DNA from: Eudorina sp. 2006-703-Eu-15
Lineage: Eukaryota > Chlorophyta > Chlorophyceae > Chlamydomonadales > Volvocaceae
NCBI GenBank assembly: GCA_003117195.1
Contig: BDSI01000135.1
Location: forward strand, 164,816 to 228,815
DNA: 64,000 nucleotides
Direction of reading: 5' to 3'
Part shown: one piece after another, positions 22,790 through 32,933 of the stretch
Position numbering within the stretch: the stretch's first letter is position 1
Layout: every line of letters begins with the position of its first letter
Made by a program: the position numbers and the translations under genes
Notes under the pieces: generated by a model
Databases searched by the model: none
Seen by the model: only the letters and a program-made list of their open reading frames with translations
Told to the model about the DNA's origin: nothing

Positions 22790-23190
22790 GCCTTACTGCT
22801 CCTTCCCGGATAAGATTTGCTGCGTCCCCAGCACATACTTACGTGGTATATACATATATAGCTAGACGCACTGTTCCACGCAATCAGTACATCAATCCTG
22901 ATTTCAGCCAAATTATAGCCGTCAATCGTAGCCTTGCATGGCAGCTGGTGGCCAATGCATGTGCTGATGATCGACGGACACGCAACCGCATCCTGATCGT
23001 CCTGCACCCTCAAGGCGTCGTAGCTTATATTGAAAAGCGCCACCATTCCGGTGGGAGATGAGGGTTTGAATCCTTCCGGCGTCACCCATGGGTTGTGAGA
23101 CTTGTTCGCTGATACGCAGTAACAGCCTACCCGAGGCATTCCTCAGGCGAGGGCAACCCATGGGGCAAGTGATGACAAGTCCATCGCCAG
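22790..23190. other. Spacer with tRNA-like fold and a minus-strand frame
   Basis: A minus-strand frame at 22840-23110 (PEGFKPSSPTGMVALFNISY...) ends at a strong GTAAGT donor (22842-22837) and could be an exon. It overlaps a tRNA-like cloverleaf on the plus strand (23014-23084), and both cannot easily be functional. No family recognised. Confidence 0.35.
23014..23084 (+). tRNA. tRNA-like cloverleaf, probable tRNA pseudogene
   Basis: GGCGTCG pairs with CGGCGTC (7 bp, two wobbles). TA is followed by a D stem GCTT/AAGC, an anticodon stem CCACC/GGTGG, a five-base variable region, a T stem GAGGG/CCTTC with loop TTTGAAT, and discriminator A. The B box GGTTTGAATCC is near canonical. The anticodon loop has only five bases (ATTCC) instead of seven and the D loop lacks GG, so it is probably not a working tRNA. 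It could derive from an organelle tRNA. No anticodon can be assigned safely. Confidence 0.4.
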
Positions 23191-23696
23191 CAGCGTTGCT
23201 ATCTTAAATAAAAAGAATATTTACGGGCAAAAAACCCGGAATTTTTCTATTTCCCGGACCCCCAAAAAACCTGCGAGATTTCATTTATTTGACGCTGTAG
23301 AGAGCCGGAAATCTGCCCTGCCAACTATTTTCCAGACTGCCAAAAAGGTCTGGAAATCTGCAGGCGCAGGGGCGTCGTACACCTGTCTACCGCCAAAACG
23401 CACTCTGATGCCGTGTCGCCAACTCCTGGTGACCCTCCCATATGCATCCGCGACGCCAGGAAAGCGCGCTTCAGCCCTCCAAGACTGAGAAACCCTGTCG
23501 TAGTAGTCGTAGCTGTGGTAGCAGTGGCGCTGCTGCCGAATCACGCAGAAATATTTCCGGCCTGCCTCAGAGGTTTTTATTTCCTGGCACCTAGGAAGGC
23601 CCCCAAAATCTGTCCTGCCAAAGATTTTTTGGCTACTGGCGACAGGCCGGAAACCTGCGGAATTCTATTTCCCCGTTTTGGAAGATAGCAACACTG
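23191..23696. mobile_element. hAT-type non-autonomous DNA element, 506 bp
   Basis: Terminal inverted repeats CAGCGTTGCTATCTT (left) and CAGTGTTGCTATCTT (right, reverse complement) are bounded by a perfect 8-bp direct repeat ATCGCCAG at 23183-23190 and 23697-23704. An 8-bp duplication with CAG-starting ends is diagnostic for hAT elements. The interior holds repeated GGAAATCTGC- and CTGCCAA-like words and no transposase, so it depends on another element. Confidence 0.85.
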
Positions 23697-24262
23697 ATCG
23701 CCAGCAGAATGCTGGGTGCCGAGGAGGCGGAGGAATGGCTGCACAAGCAAGACCGCCGGTGAAGCTGACCAAGTACCTAACAGGAGGCTACTGTAGCATG
23801 GCTAAGCCGAACCTCGCACGAGCCTTAGATGGTGACCTCTACGAGGGGTGCTGGATTCCCCAGCGGGTGAACCGGGTCGTAGGGGGCTGACTACCCTCCG
23901 CCAGGACAAAGCGCAGGGTGCTGTGTAGAGTGCAGTGGTGTACGGTTGGGGAACATGCAGCATGCACGCGGCCTGAAGTTGATACAGGAGCACCAGTCTC
24001 CGGCAGGTTGCAGTAACTGGTCGATCGTGTCCCACAGCGACAGTGTGGCGTGCTTACCAACGATAGGTGGAAACTCTAGGGTGGAAAGGGCCCAAAGAGG
24101 TGACGCGGTGCGTGGGCGTTAGCGTATAGGACTGACATGGTGCAGACCTCAGAGCGCGCCCCTGTAGTAGGTGTCGTACAATGGTCGGCCCTACTCCCTA
24201 AATACGGTACGAAGCACTGTCCCAGCATCTCGAGAAGCCTTTGCCAGCTCTCACCTACTACA
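23697..24262. other. Intergenic, unassigned
   Basis: A small plus-strand frame (23735-23890, starting MAAQARPPVKLTKYLTGGYC) looks mildly coding but matches nothing I know. The rest shows no structure. Confidence 0.3.
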
Positions 24263-24263
24263 G

Positions 24264-24318
24264 CCCCCCTTAACACACGCCAGGTTGAGCGGACACCGGT
24301 GTAATAATAATAAGAATA
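24264..24318 (+). mobile_element. Retroelement tail copy with (AAT)n end
   Basis: CCCCCCTTAACACACGCCAGG followed by GGTGTAATAATAATAAG, the same tail as at 8692. It lies just beyond the stop codon of the IQ-motif gene. Target duplications were not found. Confidence 0.5.
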
Positions 24319-24329
24319 ATCCTACACCC

Positions 24330-27300
24330 TCAATACTGGTGTTGCGACGGGCCTCCCATCGGCCGCCCGCCGAGCACCTGCGGCGGTGGCGGCGGCGGCG
24401 GCGGCGGGGTCATCATCACAGCGGCCGCCGCCGCCGCCGCCACATCTGGCGGAACCGATGGCTGCGGCGGTGGCGTCGGGACTCGGTCCCGAATGTACGA
24501 CAAGTTGGTAGACAAGCCGCCGCCGCCGTCACCAGCAGCGGGTGTCGAGGTTTGACGCGGCAGAAGGTCGGCTGCTGGTGCCGACGGGTGTAGTGGCGGA
24601 GTGCCCGGTGGCATAGCCGCCTCCCTAGGAGGCGGCGACGTTGAGCGCTGCGGATATGAGCATAAACAGCACCCGCCGGAAACTTATATACATAGGCGAA
24701 GGTAGATGCATGGTGTTGTCGTATTTGTCGAATGACCGATTAAGTGATAAGGTAGAAGCACTGGAGGGATGCACGTGTGGGCAGCAACATTCCTAGGATG
24801 AATGGGTGTGTAGCAGAGTTCCCAGAGAGCACGCATTGACCGAAAGAATGAATGAATCCATATATAGTTCGGTCGGTAGGTCGATGTAATCCTGCAGGCA
24901 CCCGCTGCAACATCCCGCTACGAGCTCTGGACAAGCTAGTGTTTCACCAGACGTTTACTAGCTTGGTAATAAGACGGTGCCGTGCATACGTACGCAAAGG
25001 GAAGTTGTGACGGTGGTGTGTCGTCCCAGGTAATCGCGACGTACGTACGTACTTGACCGACCACACACAAACACCCACGACACCCACCCACGCACACATG
25101 TAAAACGAGGTGAGCGAGGGTCGTCTTCCAAAAACGGTCCGAATAGTCCAACACATAGTCCAACACATACCCACCCTGATGTACTCGTCCTCACGGATGA
25201 GTGGCAGCACGCTGTACACTGGTACGACAGGCGTATCCCTGTTGTACCGGAACGACGCCCCGCCACCACCGGCTCCGCCGCCCGCCGATGAACCCCCGTA
25301 GGCGGCGCTCTGCGGCCCCGCCGCCGCCGCCGCCGCCTGCTGCTGATTCATTCGCTCCTGTTGATCCACCAACTGTCGGTAGGCGCCGCCGCCGCCGCCG
25401 CTGCCGCCGCCGGCCCCCTGGGGGTAGCCCCCATGCAGGACGTACTGCTGCTGCGCCTGCAGCGCGCGCGGCGAGAGGTTGACGGCGCTGGAGGGCAGCA
25501 GGTTGCCGTCGCCGCGGCCGTCAGCGGCACCGCCGCCGTACGAGTACTGCTGGTGGTACGGCCCGGTGGGTGTGGCTGTCCCGGGCGCGGAGGGCCGGGG
25601 GGAGAGGTGCGGCTGCGGGTATTGCTGCTGCTGTTGCTGTTGCTGCTGTTGCTGCCGGCGATACATGTCCTGATGGACAGCCTGCGAACGAAGGGAGGTG
25701 GGAGGCACGCACGCATAGCATTTCTAACCCGGTGTCTGCCTCATACGTACTGTCCTGCTGGCTCCCTGGAAGGTCCCGTTCATCTGAGGTCGACTGAGCG
25801 AGAGACGATGTGGCAGTGGCCCAACTGCTGGCCCTCGTGCAGGCTTCCATGCAAGAAGTCTAATTACTGATTGATAGCGACTACTGCTACACCTACTCGT
25901 CCTTGACAAGTATGTAACTGCAAAGAGTTTCGCGCGCCAGATATATGTAGTATCGTAGCGGGTTTTCCCGCTGCGCTGGACGAATGAAAGCGACTCACCA
26001 TGAAGGTCTCCGCCGGCAGCGTCTCGCGGATGAGCGGCGCCGCCGACTGCATTGGGACGAGCGGCGTGTCGCGTTCGTACACGAAGCCCGAGCGGTCCGG
26101 TACGGCCATGCTGTATAGCGGGTCTGGGGGCCCCTGCTGCGCCGCGTTGACCATATCCTGCATGCGGGCAGCAGGCCATCCATCCAGCCCCGCAAGAAGT
26201 TTAACTTCTCATGGAGAGGCTTTTATTCCCTTGCGATTGTTATGGAAAACCATGTTATGGAAAACCAAAAAGAAGCAGCAGTGCGTATCGAACGGTAGCT
26301 GGCGGGGGCATCCTCGGCCGCCAGGAATTGACCGCAAACCTGGGGGGTTAATACTTCTACACGGTATAATACCTCTACAAACAAATAGGAGAGCCGAGAG
26401 CCAAGCAGATAGAGCCGAATTCCAAAGAGACCCGGATGGACACAAGTGTTGGCAAGCGTCGGCCTTTCTGTTGGCTAGGCAGACGTCGTGTGGGACGTAC
26501 GGCAGGGCACCTGCCGACATGCCGTACAAGTGATTTACGTCAGACGTACGACTTGAAAGGCCGCGGCGGGCGACGGACAGACCCACGGGTCGGGCATGCA
26601 TCCTGCACATACACATGCACCGCGGGCGCGCACATATACACATACCTGCTTTAGCTGCATCAGATCCTTGTACTGCATCCCCGGTACGGCAGCCCGGGGA
26701 ACCATGACCGGCTCCGGAACCGAGGCGCGCAGGTCGTCCCAGGTCTCCACCTCCGTGTCGGGGCCGTCCATAAGGCCCACTCCACCAGGACCGCCCTGCG
26801 AGCCGTACAAATGATGGCCACACGGATTTCTTATCTAAAAACACACGCCCGATCACTATCACAAGCTAAACCCTAAAACCTCCCGCATTCGTTCAGCGCT
26901 GCTATCGATCACAGACGGATCAATACTGTATGCGAAGTCGTGTAACCTGATTTGTGAGGTCTTAACGGCTCTTACGATCCGTCAAACGGGGGCATCACGA
27001 TAACGCCACGTCAGACGCAGCAGCACTCTCCGCTGGGCTGCTGCGCTGCGCAACGCGAAATGGAGCCGAGAAACCCACCCACCCACCATTTCCCCCCGCC
27101 CCCCGCCCCGATCCCCATGCCCACCGGGGGTATCCGCTGCCACTCCGAGTCCGCGTACGCCTTGCGGTACCAAGCCCCGATGTACGGGTTCTCCCTCGCC
27201 GCCCCCGCGTTGGAGGCGGCGGACTGCGCCATCAGAGCGGTGCGCAGCTTCGCCACGGTGCCCGCCAGCCGCAGGTTGTCCTGCCGGGAAGCCTCCAGGT

Positions 27301-30300
27301 CAGCCCTCACGCCCGAAAGCTCCGAAACCTTGGCGTTCGCCTCCTTCAGGCCCTACATGCGTGAACGTGACACGGTTAGGACAACAGGCAGGTACCGTTG
27401 AGGATCCCTTTGCTGGAGGTACTGGAAGGACGGTAAAAATCGGATGCGGCCGCGAATTCGGGTTCGCGGCTTCAATGCCTGGACAGTGACGGGCTCCCGA
27501 GCTTGCCCGGCAGGCTGCGCCGCTTGTTGATGCGAGTGTTTGGCCAACCACGTACCACCCCACCGACCCATGGGCCGACCAGCGACGCAACCCATCCACC
27601 ACGCGCCCTCGGCCCCGGGGGCCCTACGCGGCTACGTGCCCACCTGTATGGCGAGCTGCGCCTGCTCCAGCTCGCCCACCGCCTCCAGCAGCGCGGCCTG
27701 CAGCTCCCGACAACGCCGCACCAGGGCCGCAATCACCTGCGCGCTGCTGGCGGGATAACTGCCGGACAGCAGCTGCTTCACATCCGCCAGGAGCGGGTCG
27801 CCCGACCTGTCCCCCGGGTGCGGCGCACCCGCGTCTGCGTGGCGTGGCGTGCGCGCACCATCGAGGGATACATACAGAGGGGTTGGAAGGAGGAGCGCGG
27901 GCCAGGGAGGGCCGGCGGCGGGGCGGCCGAGGAACGTCAATGTGCCCTACTTCCCGCATCCCCGCGGCGAAGCGGCAAAGCGGCGGAGCGGACCTGTACG
28001 GCACGTTTCAGGCAGAATGACAGTAGATGATCACGTGATGTACGGATGTACGGATCGGGTTAGCGCGTCGAACCACCGACAGCCGCTTTACGTGCGTCCC
28101 CCGCATATCCCCGACCTCACCCTTGTACCCCGCCAGCCGCTTGCCGATGCGGTCCACCTCCCTCCGGTAGTAACTGGCCGCCGCCGCCTGCTCCGTGGGG
28201 AGAGCGCCGCCACCGCCACCCCCCGCCTGCACACACAGTTATCGTTGGGGTGTGTGTGTGTGTGTGTGTGTTACATGGTTGGGGGGTGCGTAACCCCATA
28301 CCTGCACATACCCATACGAGCCGGAGGCCCAAGGGCAAACAAAACGCCCAAAAGCACTGGTTTGCAATACCGCATTAACAGGAGTCGACGAGACTAGCGC
28401 CCAAAGGGCACGATAGAATTACGGTGAGGTGAAACCGCCGCGCAACAAACTACTTCCTTTGAAGACTGTGTGTGCCGGACAGCACGGACGGCCCCCGTGG
28501 TGTACACCACCGGGAGGTCTTAAAAAACGCCCTGGATTCTGATCCCGTACCACCGTACGACAATAAAGTACGTACGATTGTGCTTTCGGAGCAGTGGTGT
28601 GGGGACCGAAGGACGTGGCAAGGTTGGTTGCCATCAGAAGTGGAATGAATGCACGCTGGTCTGCCCAGCACCATCTATGTGAAAGCCACACACACCGGCT
28701 TCGCTAGGGGCGATGTTCCCCAAGCGCCTTCCCTGAAGTAAGTACCGGTATCTTCCCCGCCAAACCCTAGGCACCCCGCATCCCGGCGCGGCGCGCTCAC
28801 CGAGGCCCGGTCCACCACCGCCCCCAGCAGCGTGCGCAGCCCCGGGCGGCGGGGCGCCCCCGCGGCGTTGACGTTGCTGATGTGACTCTGGGCAGCGGCG
28901 GGAAGCGCGGCGGGGTCCAGGGAGGGGTCCACTCCCCGCAGGATATCGCGGAGGTGGGTTTCGAACCTGGACGCCGGGGCGCCGGGTCGGAGGCCGACCG
29001 CAAAAGAAGAGCCGGAGGCGCGGGGCACAGGCCACAGGGAAGGGGATGGGAAGAGATTCAAGTGAAGTAAAGACAAGTAAGAGAGGGGCAGGGAGGCAAC
29101 GGGGGCGAACCAAAGCAAAGTCAAGCCGTGTGCGCACGGCTGAGATGGCGATGAGCGCTGCGGGGACCCTGCTGGACCCTGTGTGTAATGTACAACGATC
29201 CTGGAGTTGTGCCGTCAGATTACGCACTACACAACACAGTGCTTGACGTTACGTGCCGGGTCTCAAGCCGTCATTATTGCGGCGTCCACTGCAGCGCCGG
29301 ACCGAACCGGACCATAGGGCGCTAAGACAGGCGGCACACTACCATCTGGACTGCCAGACTGACTATATATTAGCTGCGCCAGAAACCGCGCCAGGCTACC
29401 GTACGGCTACGGCGCGTCTGTGTACGGCACTCACTCCTTCCGCGCCAGGTGGCCACGGACGTGTTTCTGGATGGTGGTTGCCGCCTCCGAGGCCTGGGGA
29501 GGGGCCACACACACACACGGGGTGGGCGGGCGGGCGGGCGGGCGGGTTGCAATTCTAAACACACGGGGTGGGGCCACATTAGTTCTTTGCCCCTGCGCTG
29601 TGACGGCAGTTGACCGCGTTCGTACCCGGCACATCACTGCATATTCGGCACCCGCGTCTTTGCATTCCATTTGCTTTGCTCGTTTTTTCCTTCTTACTAA
29701 CAACTTTTAGGACCGTCGCGCTTACGTGTGTCCCTGTCTTGCCATCCGCCTTGCCTGTCCTCCGACTTCGCTTCTCTCACCACTGACGGTGCTGCTTCGC
29801 TTGGTGCTCCCGTTTTTGCGTTCAGGTCAGTATCTTTTTCCTTCTGCACGGGCTGGGACGGTTGTGCCGGGCACTTGCTTGCTGTCGGCATTGCACGCGC
29901 TGTTGACGCATACGCCCTTGCTTTTGCTGCACCTTAGGATCAGTAGGTTGTTTAGTAGGGTTTCGTCTGCATTAGCCTACGACGTCATAGCCGCTACTTC
30001 TGCTGGCGTCACGGCGCCCACCGGCGCTCGACAACGATACGGGGCGCTACAGCATCACGGACTACACCACCTTGGGACTACTTATGGTCGACGTACTTCG
30101 CCCTGGCATATTGGTAACTCTGGTCTCGGTCTCCGTCGTCGGTTGCATTGCTGGACACGGGTCTGCTTATTCGCGGCTCAGCTTTTCTCCTTGCTAACAC
30201 ACGGGGGGAGTGGGGGACAAGATCGGGTCAGGCCAGGGAAGGTCGGTGCCTCCCGCACGCACGTTGCCGATAGATAGACACCGGCTGAGGGCCGCCCTCC

Positions 30301-32470
30301 GCTGCAGACCGGTACCTCGCTATGGCAGGTACAGGCGGGAACCAACAGGTGCCGACTGACGCGAGTCAATGGCCCTGGGCGCGATGCAGTGTATGCCGCC
30401 TTGGGCCCTGCAGCTCCGCCTCCTACACCGCGGCGTCGTTGAATGAATTACTTATGATGCAGTGGATGCCGCGATGTCATTTATGAATCGTTAGTTAGTT
30501 GGCCCAACCGTCACAACCCGCCCGAAAGTCACAGTCGCAATCATAAACCTCTTCGGTAGCTGACGTCCGGGGAGCACCGATCCCGGAGGAAACTGCCGTA
30601 CGATGGGAGGGCGGACTCCAGGGGGGCAATGCTTGCTTGCTCGTGGGACTAGTGGGACACACGGGCCCCCACCTGTATGTACTGCACTGCCGTACGTGCG
30701 TACCTGCGGCAGCTCATCCGCCGCCAGCGTTAGTTTGCCGGCCGCCTGCGCCGCCTCCGCCCGCCGCCGGTCCTCCTCCCCCCGCAGCGCCTCACCCACA
30801 CCCCGCTCCATCTGTACCGCTGCCAGCAGCACCTTGCAGTCCTCCTCCGCCTGGGGAGGAGGGGCAGAGGGGAAAGCACGAGAGAGAGCGCATATGGTCC
30901 CCGCCGGCAAAGAACGTGGAGCTGGAGGAAATCGACAGGAGCCAACAGCGCCGTGAGGTAGGTAGCGTGTAGCGGTGTGTGTCAATCCATGGACGGCATT
31001 CATGAGCTCGGCAGCAACGGTCCAGGCGCGTACACCGTTTGTGCGAAGTCGGAGGGGGCACACACACAACCCTGGTCGGCTGCGCAGTATTATTCTTGCG
31101 GCTGAACAGACGGCTGAACAGGCACGCCGCCAAAAGCTTGGCAGGACAGGTACTTGCAGTTGGGGTGGTATGGCAGTATCGCGGTTCCATGTCCATGCCC
31201 CCCCTTCGAAGAGCTGCGTTTCAAGGGGCCCACCTGCTGCCTCCGAGACCGCTCCCACCACAGCTGGTGCTCCATGGCCGTGATCATAGCGACGGCTTGC
31301 CGTACACCTGCCGGGCATCATACACAATACGACGACATGGGTAGTCGTGCTGTCGCTCGTTCTCCCCGACCGACCGACCGACCGAAATTGTTTCAAGCCA
31401 CACAGCCCACACAAGGGCTGCCAGAGAAGCGCGCCAGGTAGGTCCCAAGTTGGATTCGCGTGCGGATGGAAAGCCTGCGTCACTGCACCGTGACAGCGCC
31501 ACTTCCGCCCAGCCCGCAACTCATGAGAACCTTCCAGGTCCACCCAGACACCGGCAACGACTAACTGCCTAACGGTATAACTAACCTGTGGCGCACTGGT
31601 CCCGGAAGTCCTGCAGCTCCGCTGGCAGGTTTCGCATGTCGGGCAGCGCCGGGATCCGGATCGCGTCGTACGGATTCTGTGCCTGCCCCGGCCGCCAGCC
31701 CTCCGGCGTCCCTGGCTGCCCCCCTGGCTGTCCCCCAGCCTGGTACGGCGGCGGTACGCCGCCGTACGGATGCTGATGTGGCATGTTGACACCGTACTGG
31801 TTGTTAGCCATGACAGGCTGCATCTGGGCAATGAAGTTAAGGGTCAGGGGCTTGCCCTCGCGCGCGGCCGCCTGTACGGCTTGGCGCAGCAGGGCACTGC
31901 TCATGGCGCCGTCCTGTTCGTTGCCGATCGTTGCGGTACCGGTCGCTGCCGCCGATGTGGTGTTGGCGCCGCCGGGACCTGCGGAGTAGCCATGGTAGTG
32001 GCCGCCCGCGGGTCCGACCGGTTGAAGGTATGGATGCTGTTGATGCTGCTGCAAGATTTGGTATGTCTGGTGGAAGAGCTGCTGTTGGAATTGCGCTGGG
32101 GAAGGTTCCGGTTGGGGGGACGCCGCGGCGAGGCCGCTGGGCGGGTGCGCTGAGGGGGCTCGCGGAACGGGGTCCGAGGGCACCGGCTCGTACAGGGGGA
32201 TGGGCCCTGGCGACGGCGGCACGTTTTGCGGTGGCGCAACAGGATGTTGATCCTGTGGACTGTTAGGGGGTGGAAGGGGTCATGAGTATTGTAAGCATTG
32301 CAGGTCGGTTCCCAGCAACATGTGCAGCAATTCAATGCAAGGACAGGTGTCGAACGCAAGAGAACGTGGGTCTGCGACGTAATGAGTTGCAATCACTAGA
32401 TAGTTGTATGGTATTGTGACAAATGGTTTGGACACACACCTCACCTCCTTTTTCTGGAGAAAAGTCCCAT
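24330..32470 (-). CDS. IQ-motif, coiled-coil, proline-rich protein (930 residues)
   Basis: Thirteen exons join in phase: 32470-32445, 32259-31586, 31307-31234, 30850-30704, 29493-29435, 28966-28801, 28226-28121, 27834-27644, 27352-27125, 26795-26646, 26157-25999, 25669-25175 and 24647-24330. The start MGLFSRKRS has the Gly2 context of N-myristoylated proteins. Residues 10-233 are Pro/Gln-rich. About 259-307 is a charged coiled coil (AEEDCKVLLAAVQMERGVGE). About 310-326 is an IQ motif (TTIQKHVRGHLARKE), a calmodulin or EF-hand protein binding site. More helices follow to about 557. The C-terminal third repeats RDTPLVPMQSAAPLIRE, RDTPVVPVYSVLPLIRE and a shorter RDRVPTPPPQP, and has polyGln (11 residues, about 664), polyGly and polyPro runs. 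It may be a cytoskeletal or ciliary protein, which is inference from architecture only. Exon structure is solid; function is not known. Confidence 0.8.
25623..25655. repeat. (CTG)n/(CAG)n coding microsatellite
   Basis: Encodes the polyGln run of exon 12 of the IQ-motif gene on the minus strand. Mixed CAG and CAA codons. Confidence 0.85.
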
Positions 32471-32933
32471 GGTCCCTCGTCGGTTACAACGCAGCGATTA
32501 CAGTCCTTCGACACCGTAGTAAGTGCAATGTATATTTATAATCAATTGCATTATATTCCCCAAAACACTGAAGGGGTAAAACACCAGCCGGCCTGTGAAT
32601 GGAAAAAGTTTTACCCTAGCGGCTTACTGCTTCGGCATCCGAGACGTTATGGTATATACAGATTCAGCCTCAGTATTTATCTAAGTCGATGCTGTAAAGT
32701 TTTGGCTGTGTTGCAACAGTCCTGTGACGGTAATGGCACCAAGTAATGGCTCCGAAATCAGGTCGTTTTTAGAGCGACATTCCTAAAGTCAATCGCTCAA
32801 TTTTTTACATTTCTGGTTTGATATTGTGCATTGCACATCCAAAATTATTCACGTCACGCCCTTTGTGTCGGATGACATAGGACGGTTCAATTACTGTTCG
32901 CTGCTTCATTTCTGACCCACGTCAACATCCACC
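32471..32933. promoter_or_regulatory. Shared divergent promoter, 463 bp
   Basis: The start codons of the IQ-motif gene (minus, 32470) and of the unknown gene (plus, 32934) are 463 bp apart, head to head. The interval is AT-richer than both genes and contains TATATTTATAATCAATTG near 32531. Exact start sites are unknown. Confidence 0.5.

Noticed and set aside
30491..31831. 446-codon minus-strand frame
   Set aside because: It reads across introns of the IQ-motif gene and in the wrong frame for exons 3 and 4.
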